Of a DNA stretch of 50,157 nucleotides, positions 22,715-31,033 are shown piece by piece. A model generated the notes under the pieces. That model was given only the letters and a program-made list of their open reading frames with translations. It did not search any database and had not been told where the DNA came from. Every line of letters begins with the position of its first letter. The first letter of the stretch is position 1. Made by a program: the position numbers and the translations under genes. The stretch is from Lawsonibacter sp. (GTDB taxonomy: Bacteria > Bacillota > Clostridia > Oscillospirales > Oscillospiraceae). The DNA lies in assembly GCA_022791995.1 (NCBI GenBank), contig JAAWAD010000060.1:1-50157 (forward strand), read 5' to 3'.

Positions 22715-24961
22715 TCAGCGCTTCCGTTTCAGCCGGGAGAGCAGGCCGGGCCGCTTGACGGGCTTGGTCGGGGCAGGCTTTACGGAAGCGGGTTTGGGCC
22801 TGGAGGTCTTGGGAAGGGCCGCAGAAGCCATCGCAGGGCGGGCATCCTGCGCAGGCAGCGGTTCCGGCCTCTGCGGGGCAGGCAGCGCCCAGACCCGCTG
22901 ATAGGCTCTGTCATAGAACGCCTCCTGGGCATTGAAGAGACTCCCCTCCCCCCGGGCACGGATATACGCTCCGTCGGGCTGCTGGAGACGGAGTTTGGCG
23001 GTGTCCCGGAACTGGTCAAAAAACATCTCCTCCAGCTGATCCCGCAGGTCCTCGTCCCGCACGGGAATCGCCACCTCCACCCGGTGGGTGGTATTGCGGG
23101 TCATAAAGTCCGCCGAGGAGAGGTACACCTGCCGCCGTTCCTGGGTACCGAAGAGGTAGATGCGGGCGTGCTCTAAAAAGCGGCCTACCAGACTGCCCAC
23201 CCGGATATGATCCGACAGCCCAGGGACGCCCCCCACAAGGCAGCAGATGCCCCGGACCAGCAAATCCACCTGAACACCAGCCTGGGAGGCCTCCAGCAGC
23301 TTGTCCGCCAGCACCTTGTCTGTCAGGCCGTTGAGCTTGAAGCCCAGATAAGCGCTCTGGCCCGCCCGGGCCCGCTCGATCTCCTCATCCATTCGCTTCA
23401 GAATCTGCGCCCGGAGGCAGACCGGGGCCACCAGCAAGGGGCCTGGCTCCTCCACCACCTCCTCCATGGACAGGCTGTTGAACACCCGGGCGGCGTCAGC
23501 CCCCAGATCATGGGCGGCAGTCATCAGGGCATAGTCGGTGTACAGACGCACGGTGTCCTCGTTGTAGTTGCCGGTGCCTACCTGAGTAATATACTCCACC
23601 TGTCCCTGGTGACTGCGGGTAATCAGCAGCAGCTTGGAGTGGACCTTCAGGCCATCCAGGCCATAAATGACCCGGCAGCCAGCCTGTTCCAGAACCCGGG
23701 ACCAGCCGATGTTGTTCTCCTCGTCGAACCGGGCCCGGAGCTCCACCAAAACCACAACCTCCTTGCCATTCTCCGCCGCGTCCACCAGGGCCTCCACCAC
23801 CTTGCTGTTGTGGGCCACCCGGTAGAGCGTCATTTTAATGGACACCACCTCCGGGTCGTGGCCCGCCTCCTGGAGCAGACGCAGGAGAGGCCGGACGCTC
23901 TCATAGGGATAACGGAGCAAAATATCCCGCCGACGGATCTGGTCAATCACCGACCGGGTCAGATCCACATTGGGAGAGGGCTGAGGCACCCGGCGGGGGT
24001 AGAACAGCTCCCCCTTGTCCCGGAGCATATCCCGCAGCGCCCCGGTAAAGGACAAATCCAGGGGAATGCCACTGGCAAACAGGTGCTTTTTGGACAGGTC
24101 CAGACAGCGGCACAGACTGCTTCGGATGTTCTCCTCCAGCTTGCCCCGATACTCCAGCTTCACCGGATTCAGCCTCCGCCGGCGGCGGACCAGGGTCTCC
24201 ATGCTCCGGCGGTAGGCTTCGGCGTGCATCCCGTCCCCCTCCCCGTCCGCCTCGTCCACATGGATGTCGGCGCTGCGTACCAGGCGGATCAGTACTGAAC
24301 CCTCCACCTTGTAGTGAACGAAAATTTTGGACAGAAGGCCGGCAATCAGGTCCTCTACCAGCACAAAGCGCAGGCCCTCTCCCGGAAGAGGTACCAGACG
24401 GCGCAGAGCCCCCTCTCCACAGGGAACAATCCCCATCCGCTCGCCGCCGCTCTTGGTGCGGAGCATGGCCACCGCATAGGTGGACTTGTTCCGCAGGAAG
24501 GGGAAAGGCTGCTTGCGGCCGATGATCTGAGGGGAGAGCAGAGGCAATACATCGGTATGAAAATACTTCTCCAGAAGGTTCTTGGTCTTGTCCGGCAGGC
24601 TGTGAAAGGAGCACAGCTCCACTCCATAGGCGGCCAGCTCCCCCATCAGCCCCTGGTAAACCCGGTCCCGCTGCCCCAGCAGTCCCCGGGTCCGGTCCAG
24701 TACGGCGGAGAGCTGCTCGGCACTGGTCATTCCCGTCTTGTCATCGGTAACTCCGTTCTCCAGCGTATCCAGCAGCACCCCCACCCGGACCATATAGAAC
24801 TCGTCCAGGTTGCTTTGGAAAATAGAAGCAAAGTTCAGGCGCTCCAGAAGGGGGTTCTCCGGGTCGTCCGCCTCCTCCAGCACCCGCTGGTTGAACTGGA
24901 GCCAGGACAGCTCCCGATTGACATAGCAGCTGGAGGCAGAGGAGATTTCCTTTTCTTTCAT
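22715..24961 (-). CDS. ppk1: Polyphosphate kinase 1
   Basis: PPK1 makes polyphosphate from ATP and the reverse. YVNRELSWLQFNQRVLEEA opens the N-terminal domain and FASIFQSNLDEFYMVRVG follows. The catalytic part has VHSKLLLITR, whose His is the phosphorylated residue, and GTGNYNEDTVRLYTD. 748 residues is somewhat longer than usual (about 690-720): the last 60 residues are an added Pro/Ala/Lys tail ending PGLLSRLKRKR. ATG 24961 has AGGTGATAG before it and lies 39 bases after the nucleoside permease gene, so it is probably read from the same transcript. Polyphosphate and purine-uptake functions would then be co-expressed. Confidence 0.94.
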   Translation of the reverse strand: MKEKEISSASSCYVNRELSWLQFNQRVLEEADDPENPLLERLNFASIFQSNLDEFYMVRVGVLLDTLENGVTDDKTGMTSAEQLSAVLDRTRGLLGQRDRVYQGLMGELAAYGVELCSFHSLPDKTKNLLEKYFHTDVLPLLSPQIIGRKQPFPFLRNKSTYAVAMLRTKSGGERMGIVPCGEGALRRLVPLPGEGLRFVLVEDLIAGLLSKIFVHYKVEGSVLIRLVRSADIHVDEADGEGDGMHAEAYRRSMETLVRRRRRLNPVKLEYRGKLEENIRSSLCRCLDLSKKHLFASGIPLDLSFTGALRDMLRDKGELFYPRRVPQPSPNVDLTRSVIDQIRRRDILLRYPYESVRPLLRLLQEAGHDPEVVSIKMTLYRVAHNSKVVEALVDAAENGKEVVVLVELRARFDEENNIGWSRVLEQAGCRVIYGLDGLKVHSKLLLITRSHQGQVEYITQVGTGNYNEDTVRLYTDYALMTAAHDLGADAARVFNSLSMEEVVEEPGPLLVAPVCLRAQILKRMDEEIERARAGQSAYLGFKLNGLTDKVLADKLLEASQAGVQVDLLVRGICCLVGGVPGLSDHIRVGSLVGRFLEHARIYLFGTQERRQVYLSSADFMTRNTTHRVEVAIPVRDEDLRDQLEEMFFDQFRDTAKLRLQQPDGAYIRARGEGSLFNAQEAFYDRAYQRVWALPAPQRPEPLPAQDARPAMASAALPKTSRPKPASVKPAPTKPVKRPGLLSRLKRKR

Positions 24962-25000
24962 GATCTATCACCTATCACTTTGTCATGGGGAGAAAGCTTG

Positions 25001-25996
25001 CTACCGCTCCTCCCGGTAGTAGTTCAGCCCCAGTGCGGCGGGCTGGCCGGAGCCCTCCCGCTCCCGGATGGAGGAGGCCACCAGTACAATGGCCGTAATC
25101 AGGAAGGGCAGGGCCTTGAACAAATGGGGAGGGACGCTGTTCAGCCAGCCCAGGGCCCCGGGGAACGCGGCGGCCAGGGGCATGGCGTAAATTTGCAGAG
25201 TGTTGAAAAAGCCAAAGACCAGGGTCCCCAGGATCGCCAGGAGGGGGTTCCAGTTGGAAAAAATGACCAGGGCAATGGCAATCCAGCCATAGCCGTTGAT
25301 CCAGCAGTTGGAGCCCTCGAAGGAACCGCTCATATACAGCGCCATATAGAAGCCCCCCAGGCCCATAATGCCCGAACCGGCAACCAGGTGGACATACTTG
25401 TACAGGAGGATGTTCACCCCCACAGAATCGGCAGCGGCAGGGTTTTCCCCCACAGCCCGTAGCCGCAGGCCGGGCCGGGTAAAGGTGAGGTACCACCACA
25501 CCAGAAGGGCAATCCCCACCCCCAGATAAACCAGAGGACTGTGGGAAAACAGGGCCTTTCCCACCAGGGGCAGGCGGGACAGGCCAGGGATCTCCAAAGC
25601 GGCAAAGCCCTGGACCAGACCGTCACAGGCGGTCATCGTGGGCCAGCGGTCCCCCAGTCCCTTGCCCACAAAGAAGTACAGGCCCAGGCCGAAGGTGGTA
25701 ATGGTCAGACCGGTGACGTTCTGGTTGGCCTGGAGAGAGACCGTAAGCAGGGCGAAGAGCAGGCCACACAGGCCCGCTGACAGGAAGGCAACTGCCAAGC
25801 CCACGGAAATGCTGTTGGCGGCGCACCCGGCCAGATACCCAAAGATGGCCCCCACGGCCATGGTGCCCTCTACACCCAGATTCAGGCTTCCCGCTTTTTC
25901 CGTTAAAATTTCGCCCACTGTGCCATACAGCAGGGGAATATTCACCAGCACAATGTTGAAGAGAAACAGGGTGAGCACCTGCACAGAGTCGTTCAT
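25001..25996 (-). CDS. Nucleoside ABC transporter permease (second, NupQ-type)
   Basis: A 331-residue membrane protein of the BPD_transp_2 family with eight to nine hydrophobic segments. Family marks include LYGTVGEILTEKAGSLNLGVEG (residues 23-44) and NPAAADSVGVNI, as in the YufQ/NupQ permease of purine nucleoside transporters. It overlaps the preceding permease gene by 4 bases (25993-25996). Acts with the other permease, the double ATPase and the BMP lipoprotein to import nucleosides. Confidence 0.92.
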   Translation of the reverse strand: MNDSVQVLTLFLFNIVLVNIPLLYGTVGEILTEKAGSLNLGVEGTMAVGAIFGYLAGCAANSISVGLAVAFLSAGLCGLLFALLTVSLQANQNVTGLTITTFGLGLYFFVGKGLGDRWPTMTACDGLVQGFAALEIPGLSRLPLVGKALFSHSPLVYLGVGIALLVWWYLTFTRPGLRLRAVGENPAAADSVGVNILLYKYVHLVAGSGIMGLGGFYMALYMSGSFEGSNCWINGYGWIAIALVIFSNWNPLLAILGTLVFGFFNTLQIYAMPLAAAFPGALGWLNSVPPHLFKALPFLITAIVLVASSIREREGSGQPAALGLNYYREER

Positions 25997-27108
25997 TTCA
26001 AGCCCTCCTGTCTGCCCCGGCCCACCAGACGGAACCGTGTAAAGAAGTCGGCGGCCAGCACCGCAAAGAGAATGACGCCCTGGAGCAGGTCGGCAAAGTT
26101 GGCATCGATGGAGGCATAGCTGGTGCCCGCCACCTGGCTTCCGAACTGGAGGACGGTAATCAGCAGGGAGGCCACTACAATGCCCAGCGTATTCAGATTG
26201 GCCAGCCAGGCTACCACAATGCCCGTCCAGCCCACATCATTGGTGACAGCAGTGGACAGGGTTCCCGCCGAGGACACATAGAAGGCCCCCGCCAGCCCGA
26301 TCAGAGCGGCGGACAGAAACACTGTGCGGAGGATGATCCGTCCCACCCCCATACCGGCGTACCGGGCGGTGTTAGGGCTGTCCCCCACCACAGCAATCTC
26401 ATAGCCGTGCTTGGTGTACCGCAGATAGACGAAGAGGGCCGCACAGATGAAGGCCGCAGCCACCAGGGTCAGATTCAGATGAAAGTCCCCCAGGGAAAGC
26501 TCAAGCATCTGACCCCCGGCGGGAAATTTCTCAAACTTGGGCCGCTCCGACTGGGACGACAGGAAGAAGTTCCAGGTCCCCTTAGTCTCCCCCAGGAAGC
26601 GCAGCAGATACAGGGCGATGTAGTTCAGCATCAAGGTCATCAGGGTCTCGTTGGTCTGGAATTTCACCTTCAGCCAGGCCGCCAGCGCCCCATACAGCCC
26701 CCCTGCCGCCAGCCCCGCCAGCGACATGAGGAGGAGGACCAGCGGCTGGGGAAACACGTCCCCCAGCTTCAGGGCCACGGCGGCTCCGGCAATCGCCCCC
26801 ATGGTAAACTGCCCCTCGCCGCCGATATTCCAGAAGCGCATCCTGAATGCCAGCGACAGGGCCAGAGAGGTGAGGAGCAGGGGGACGAAGAGGCGGAGGA
26901 AGCCCTCCACCTGCTTGAAGGGGTAGCGGCTGCCGGGGATACCCAGGGTGAACATCCCCTTATAATAGGTGAGCGCAGGCACACCCAGCAGGGTCAGCAG
27001 CACTGTACCCACCAGCAGGGCCAGCACCACCGCCGCCACATAGGAGACCGCCAGCCGCAGGGGGCCTCCGCCCTCCCGCTTGACCACGCGAAACAGGGGC
27101 GCGTTCAT
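25993..27108 (-). CDS. Nucleoside ABC transporter permease (first, NupP-type)
   Basis: A 371-residue polytopic membrane protein, the longer of the permease pair. MRFWNIGGEGQFTMGAIAGAA (about residues 88-108) is the typical coupling/translocation segment of YufP/NupP proteins, followed by LMTLMLNYIALYLLRFL and YAGMGVGRIILRTVFLSAAL. It overlaps the ATPase stop by 4 bases and the next permease start by 4 bases, so all three are made in step. Confidence 0.92.
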   Translation of the reverse strand: MNAPLFRVVKREGGGPLRLAVSYVAAVVLALLVGTVLLTLLGVPALTYYKGMFTLGIPGSRYPFKQVEGFLRLFVPLLLTSLALSLAFRMRFWNIGGEGQFTMGAIAGAAVALKLGDVFPQPLVLLLMSLAGLAAGGLYGALAAWLKVKFQTNETLMTLMLNYIALYLLRFLGETKGTWNFFLSSQSERPKFEKFPAGGQMLELSLGDFHLNLTLVAAAFICAALFVYLRYTKHGYEIAVVGDSPNTARYAGMGVGRIILRTVFLSAALIGLAGAFYVSSAGTLSTAVTNDVGWTGIVVAWLANLNTLGIVVASLLITVLQFGSQVAGTSYASIDANFADLLQGVILFAVLAADFFTRFRLVGRGRQEGLK

Positions 27109-28679
27109 TCGTCCACCTCCTCAAATAAAGTATCCTTGGCAATTCCGGCGGGCTTGTCCTCGTACTTTCTCGAAAGGTCCAGGGCGCCGGCCATCATCAG
27201 ACCCAGCTCCTCCTTGGTGGTCTTGTGGGCGTGGACCACCCCCATCACCTTGCCGTGGCACAAAACCAGAATCTTGTCGCACAGGGCCATCATCACGTCC
27301 AGATCTTCCCCCACAAACAGGATCCCCACTCCATCCTGCTTCTGCTGATTCAGGATGCTGTAGATAGCATAGGAGGAATGGATGTCCAGTCCCCGCACCG
27401 GGTAAGCGGTGACCAGTACATTGGGCCCGGCCTGGATTTCCCGTCCCAGCAGTACCTTCTGCACGTTGCCCCCGGACAGGCGGCGCACCGGCGTCTCGGT
27501 GGAAGGAGTGACCACCTCCAGCTCTTGAATGATCCGCTGAGCGTCCCTCCGGCCCATTTTTCGGTCCACAAAGAGGCCTGGAGTGCTCTCATATTTTTTC
27601 AGCAGCATATTGTCCGTGATGGACAGGGAGGGCGCCAGGCCCATACCCAGACGGTCCTCGGGGATGAAGGACATAGAGATGCCCTTCTCCAAAATGGCCC
27701 TGGGAGACAGGCCCACAATGTTGTCCCCCTTGTGGATCATGGTGCCGCTTTCAATGGGGCGCAGACCGGCAATGGCCTCGCACAGCTCCTTCTGCCCACA
27801 GCCGGCGATGCCCGCCACCCCCAGGATTTCACCGCCCCGGATATAGAAGCTCACCTTGTCGATGGCCACCGCGCCCTCGTCCCCCAGGATGGTCAGATCC
27901 CGAATCTCCAGCAGGGGGTGGGTGTGCTCCACAAGGGGGCGGTCAATGTTCAGATCCACTCTCCGGCCCACCATATACTCGGTGAGCTGCTGCTCGTTGG
28001 TGGACGCAGTATCCACCGTGGCGATGTGCTCCCCCCGGCGGAGGATGGCCACCCGGTCAGAGATCTCCATCACCTCGTTCAGCTTGTGGGTGATAATGAC
28101 GATTGCGTGCCCCTCCGCCTTCATCCGGCGGAGCACGTCAAAGAGCTTTTTGATTTCCTGCACGGTAAGCACGGCGGTGGGCTCGTCCAGAATGATGACC
28201 TGCGCGCCGTAATACAGCACCTTGATAATTTCCAGGGTCTGCTTCTCCGACACGGCCATGTTGGCCACCCGCTTTCGAGGGTCAATTTCAAAACCGAATC
28301 TCCGGGCCATTGTGTCCACGGCGGCGTACCGATCCTTCTTCAGCAGCGGACCCTGACCCTCCGCCCCCAGCCAGATGTTGTCAGCAGCGGAGAACACATC
28401 CACAAGCTTGAAGTGCTGGTGAACCATGCCGATCCCCAACCGCTTGGCGTCCTCCGGGGCGCGGATGGCCGCAGGCTTCCCGCCCACCAGAATGGAACCG
28501 CTGTCCGGCTGATAGATACCCGACAGCATGTTCATCAGAGTGGTTTTGCCTGAGCCGTTCTCTCCCAGCAGAGCAAGGATTTCTCCCCGCTTCACGTTCA
28601 GGTTGATGTCCCGGTTGGCCACCACGCTGCCGAAGGCCTTGGTGATACCCCGCATCTCGATGGCGTACTGTTCCTCCAT
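27105..28679 (-). CDS. Nucleoside ABC transporter ATP-binding protein (NupO-type)
   Basis: A 524-residue double ABC protein of the sugar/nucleoside type. The first half has Walker A GENGSGKTT (about residues 38-46), and VILDEPTAVLT. The second half has the altered loop GIAGCGQKELCEAIAG in place of Walker A, LSGGNVQKVLLGREI as signature, and AYPVRGLDIHSS instead of Walker B; this asymmetry is normal for the family. ATG 28679 follows a GC-rich 177-base gap containing two strong hairpins, so it is made at a lower level than the binding protein. Confidence 0.93.
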   Translation of the reverse strand: MEEQYAIEMRGITKAFGSVVANRDINLNVKRGEILALLGENGSGKTTLMNMLSGIYQPDSGSILVGGKPAAIRAPEDAKRLGIGMVHQHFKLVDVFSAADNIWLGAEGQGPLLKKDRYAAVDTMARRFGFEIDPRKRVANMAVSEKQTLEIIKVLYYGAQVIILDEPTAVLTVQEIKKLFDVLRRMKAEGHAIVIITHKLNEVMEISDRVAILRRGEHIATVDTASTNEQQLTEYMVGRRVDLNIDRPLVEHTHPLLEIRDLTILGDEGAVAIDKVSFYIRGGEILGVAGIAGCGQKELCEAIAGLRPIESGTMIHKGDNIVGLSPRAILEKGISMSFIPEDRLGMGLAPSLSITDNMLLKKYESTPGLFVDRKMGRRDAQRIIQELEVVTPSTETPVRRLSGGNVQKVLLGREIQAGPNVLVTAYPVRGLDIHSSYAIYSILNQQKQDGVGILFVGEDLDVMMALCDKILVLCHGKVMGVVHAHKTTKEELGLMMAGALDLSRKYEDKPAGIAKDTLFEEVDE

Positions 28680-28700
28680 AGGCTCCCCCTTTCTTTTTTA

Positions 28701-28769
28701 CAGGGGCGAATGTCATCCGCCCGCCTGCTTCCAGGCACATGGCCGGCGGGCGCATGATATGCGCCCCTG
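28701..28769. repeat. Double palindromic repeat between BMP and ATPase genes
   Basis: CAGGGGCG (28701-28708) pairs with 28762-28769, and CGCCCGCC (28718-28725) with 28745-28752; the bases between them pair almost fully. Each half is also a palindrome by itself, around ATGTCAT and CATGATATG. It is a compact, mobile-looking extragenic element. Confidence 0.7.
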
Positions 28770-28807
28770 CACAGCTTCTCTCTCCCTCCGGGTTCTGCAT
28801 ACATGAA

Positions 28808-28839
28808 ACCGGGCCGGCCGGGTATCCGGCCGGCCCGGT
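28808..28839 (-). terminator. Strong hairpin after the BMP gene
   Basis: A perfect 14-bp all-GC-rich stem (28808-28821 with 28826-28839), loop GTAT, 18 bases past the stop. It has no T-run; it likely stabilises the binding-protein mRNA end and reduces read-through. Confidence 0.65.
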
Positions 28840-28856
28840 GCAATCGGGTCTTGCGA

Positions 28857-30182
28857 TCAGCCGGTGACGACGCCGGCCACGTTGTAATTCATGCTGCCCT
28901 TGATCACGCCGTCATCTACAGAGGGGCCGCCGGCGGGGACAATCTCGGGGTTGGCCATCTCTACCACCTCGCCGTCCTTCAGCTCATAGCCGTTGGACAT
29001 CAGAGGAGCCTCGGTCTGAACAACCTCCACCGAGCCGTCCTCCCCAATGTTGTAGCTCAGCTTTACGCCGGAGAACACATCCCAACTGCCGGAGACGATC
29101 AGCTCCCGTACCGCGTCCATCACGGCCTGGGTGTTGGGAGCGGCGATGGACTCGTTCAGGGGAGAGGCGTCCACAAAGCCCTCCGCCAGACCGGCATAGT
29201 AGGCGTTGCCGCCCATGGCGTCCACAAAATGGGAGCCGTCTACCTTCCCGTTCTGGTCGGTACAGCCCATGGCGGCGTGGATGGCGGTCTCATAGTACAC
29301 ATTCCAGTGCCAAATGGCAGAGGTCAGATGGGCAGCGGGGGCCTGCTCGGTCATGTCGGAGTTGTAGCCGCAACCGAAGGCGCTGTTCTCCGCGGCCACC
29401 AGCTGGGGCTGGGCGGAGTCGCAGTGCTGGGAGATGACGCCGCAGTGGTAGGTGTCAATCAGGGCCTGGGCAGCCTGACGCTCCAGGTTCTCATCCCCCC
29501 AGGTGTCGATCTTGTTCACATAGATCACCGCGTCGGGGTTCACCGACTGGGCCCCCAGGGCAAAACCGTTGATGCCCGAGCAGGTCTCGGCGTACTCCAG
29601 GTTATAGGCAGCCACATAGCCAATGGCATTGTTGCCAATTTCCAGGGACTTCATGCCCGCGGCGATACCTGCCAGATAGCGGGCCTGATAGATGCGGCCG
29701 AAGTAGTTATTGAAGTTGGTGTCGTTGCTCATATAGCCAGTGGCGTGGGAGAAGGCGATGTCAGGGTAGTCCTCCGCCTTATCATTCATGGCGTCGATAT
29801 AGCCGAAGGAGATGCCGAAAATAATATTGGCCCCTTGGTTTGCCAGGGTATCCACGGCGTTGGACACGGCGGTGTAGTCCTCCTTCACGTTGTCTACGAT
29901 CAGCAGGTCCGTGGCAGGGTCCAGGCCCAGGTTCTTCATGGCGGTGGTGATGCCGTTGTGGTGCTGGAAGGTGTACCCGGCGGTGTCGTTCTGGCTGTTG
30001 ATATAGATGGCGCCCACCTTAAAGCCGTCGCTCTCTCCCTCCGGGGCTGTGGCGGAGCCCTGCTGAGGAGCGGAGCCTCCGGCATTGCCGGAAGTCGATC
30101 CGCCGCTGGAATTGCCGCCGCCGCAGGCGCACAGAGAGAGGCTCATGGCCGCAGCTAGGGCCAGCGCAAGAAGTTTTTTCAT
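28857..30182 (-). CDS. BMP-family nucleoside-binding lipoprotein
   Basis: The substrate-binding protein of the nucleoside importer. MKKLLALALAAAMSLSLCAC is a lipoprotein signal with the lipid-bearing Cys at residue 20, followed by a Gly/Ser/Asn linker to residue about 50. The mature part is a PnrA/BmpA-type periplasmic fold: KVGAIYINSQNDTAGYTFQH, NIIFGISFGYIDAMNDKAEDYP, and FGRIYQARYLAGIAAGMKS are typical. ATG 30182 has AAGGAGG. It lies just after xpt, with an attenuator-like hairpin between. Confidence 0.93.
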   Translation of the reverse strand: MKKLLALALAAAMSLSLCACGGGNSSGGSTSGNAGGSAPQQGSATAPEGESDGFKVGAIYINSQNDTAGYTFQHHNGITTAMKNLGLDPATDLLIVDNVKEDYTAVSNAVDTLANQGANIIFGISFGYIDAMNDKAEDYPDIAFSHATGYMSNDTNFNNYFGRIYQARYLAGIAAGMKSLEIGNNAIGYVAAYNLEYAETCSGINGFALGAQSVNPDAVIYVNKIDTWGDENLERQAAQALIDTYHCGVISQHCDSAQPQLVAAENSAFGCGYNSDMTEQAPAAHLTSAIWHWNVYYETAIHAAMGCTDQNGKVDGSHFVDAMGGNAYYAGLAEGFVDASPLNESIAAPNTQAVMDAVRELIVSGSWDVFSGVKLSYNIGEDGSVEVVQTEAPLMSNGYELKDGEVVEMANPEIVPAGGPSVDDGVIKGSMNYNVAGVVTG

Positions 30183-30229
30183 TCTGTTTGTTCCTCCTTC
30201 AATGTCTCAAGTTCGTTTCATCTCTTAAT

Positions 30230-30257
30230 ATTAAAACCGAAAAGCTCCGGTTTTAAT
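30230..30257 (-). terminator. Hairpin spanning the xpt stop codon
   Basis: ATTAAAACCG (30230-30239) pairs with CGGTTTTAAT (30248-30257), loop AAAAGCTC. The xpt stop is in the stem, and the 3' arm is T-rich on the minus strand. A partial terminator before the BMP gene. Confidence 0.65.
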
Positions 30258-30828
30258 CTGCAAACTCCACACCGTGTGCTTCGCTCATCGCCTTCACCCG
30301 GGCCAGGGATTCCACTCGGACGCCCTGGGCCCGAATGCGGTCCCCCCCAGGCTGGAATGCCTTTTCAATGACGATACCCGCCCCCACCAGGACTGCGCCC
30401 GCCTGCTGAACCAAATCCAGCAGCCCCTCCAAAGCAGCCCCGTTGGCCAGAAAGTCGTCAATAATCAACACCCGGTCCTGGGGACCCAGAAACTGTCGGG
30501 AAACGATTACATCGTACACCCGCCCATGGGTAAAGGACTCCACCCGGGTGGAATACACCGCCCTGGCGATGTTCTTTGTCTGACTTTTTTTGGCAAAAAC
30601 AACCGAACAAGAAAAGAACTGCGCCGTGACACAAGCGATCCCGATGCCGGAGGCCTCGATGGTCAAAATCTTGTTCACGCCGCAGCCCTCAAAACGGTGC
30701 TGAAATTCCTTCCCGATTTCCTCAAACAGGGCGACATCCATCTGGTGGTTCAGAAAACTGTCCACCTTCAACACGTCGGTTCCCTTCACAACGCCGTCCC
30801 GCAGAATGCGGGCCTTGAGAAGCTCCAT
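30253..30828 (-). CDS. xpt: Xanthine phosphoribosyltransferase
   Basis: Xpt converts xanthine with PRPP to XMP for GTP supply. The 191-residue protein begins MELLKARILRDGVVKGTDVLKV, and has LTIEASGIGIACVTAQF, VVFAKKSQTKN, and the PRPP loop RVLIIDDFLANGAALEGLL. ATG 30828 has GAGGGCAG before it; longer frames upstream are out of keeping with the family. Gene order with the nucleoside ABC importer indicates purine uptake and salvage as one unit. A promoter with TTGCAT and TAAAAT lies at 30907-30935. I looked for a purine riboswitch in the leader and did not see one. Confidence 0.95.
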   Translation of the reverse strand: MELLKARILRDGVVKGTDVLKVDSFLNHQMDVALFEEIGKEFQHRFEGCGVNKILTIEASGIGIACVTAQFFSCSVVFAKKSQTKNIARAVYSTRVESFTHGRVYDVIVSRQFLGPQDRVLIIDDFLANGAALEGLLDLVQQAGAVLVGAGIVIEKAFQPGGDRIRAQGVRVESLARVKAMSEAHGVEFAD

Positions 30829-30865
30829 CTGCCCTCGCCGCCTTTCCCGAATCGCCCAAATCAGG

Positions 30866-30897
30866 ACAGCGGCCCATTGCCAAGGCCGCTGTTTTTT
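30866..30897 (+). terminator. Plus-strand terminator in the xpt leader
   Basis: ACAGCGGCC (30866-30874) pairs with GGCCGCTGT (30884-30892), directly followed by TTTTTT on the plus strand. No plus-strand gene precedes it; on the minus strand the same hairpin sits in the 5' leader of xpt. Confidence 0.65.
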
Positions 30898-30906
30898 GGA
30901 ATACAC

Positions 30907-30935
30907 GGCTATTTTACAGGATATTTCGAGCTTAT
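30907..30935 (-). promoter_or_regulatory. Promoter of xpt
   Basis: TTGCAT and TAAAAT with a 17-base spacer (AAGCTCGAAATATCCTG) on the minus strand, about 80 bases before the start codon. Confidence 0.65.
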
Positions 30936-30990
30936 GCAATCCTTTTCCACAAATTCTTTCTGTATAAAATGTACAATCTTTGACGGGAAC

Positions 30991-31020
30991 CCCCCCGGAT
31001 TTTTCCACAAATCCGGGGGG
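30991..31020 (-). terminator. Hairpin closing the Hsp90-TPR-like operon
   Basis: CCCCCCGGATTT (30991-31002) pairs exactly with AAATCCGGGGGG (31009-31020), 13 bases after the last stop codon. No T-run follows on the minus strand. Confidence 0.65.
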
Positions 31021-31033
31021 AGACAGCAGGACG

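Noticed and set aside
28701-28839. CRISPR-like repeats in the BMP-ATPase gap
   Set aside because: Only two unrelated palindromes; no regular spacing, no repeats of equal length and no cas genes.
30829-30990. Purine riboswitch before xpt
   Set aside because: The conserved core elements of the purine aptamer are not present in either strand of the leader.
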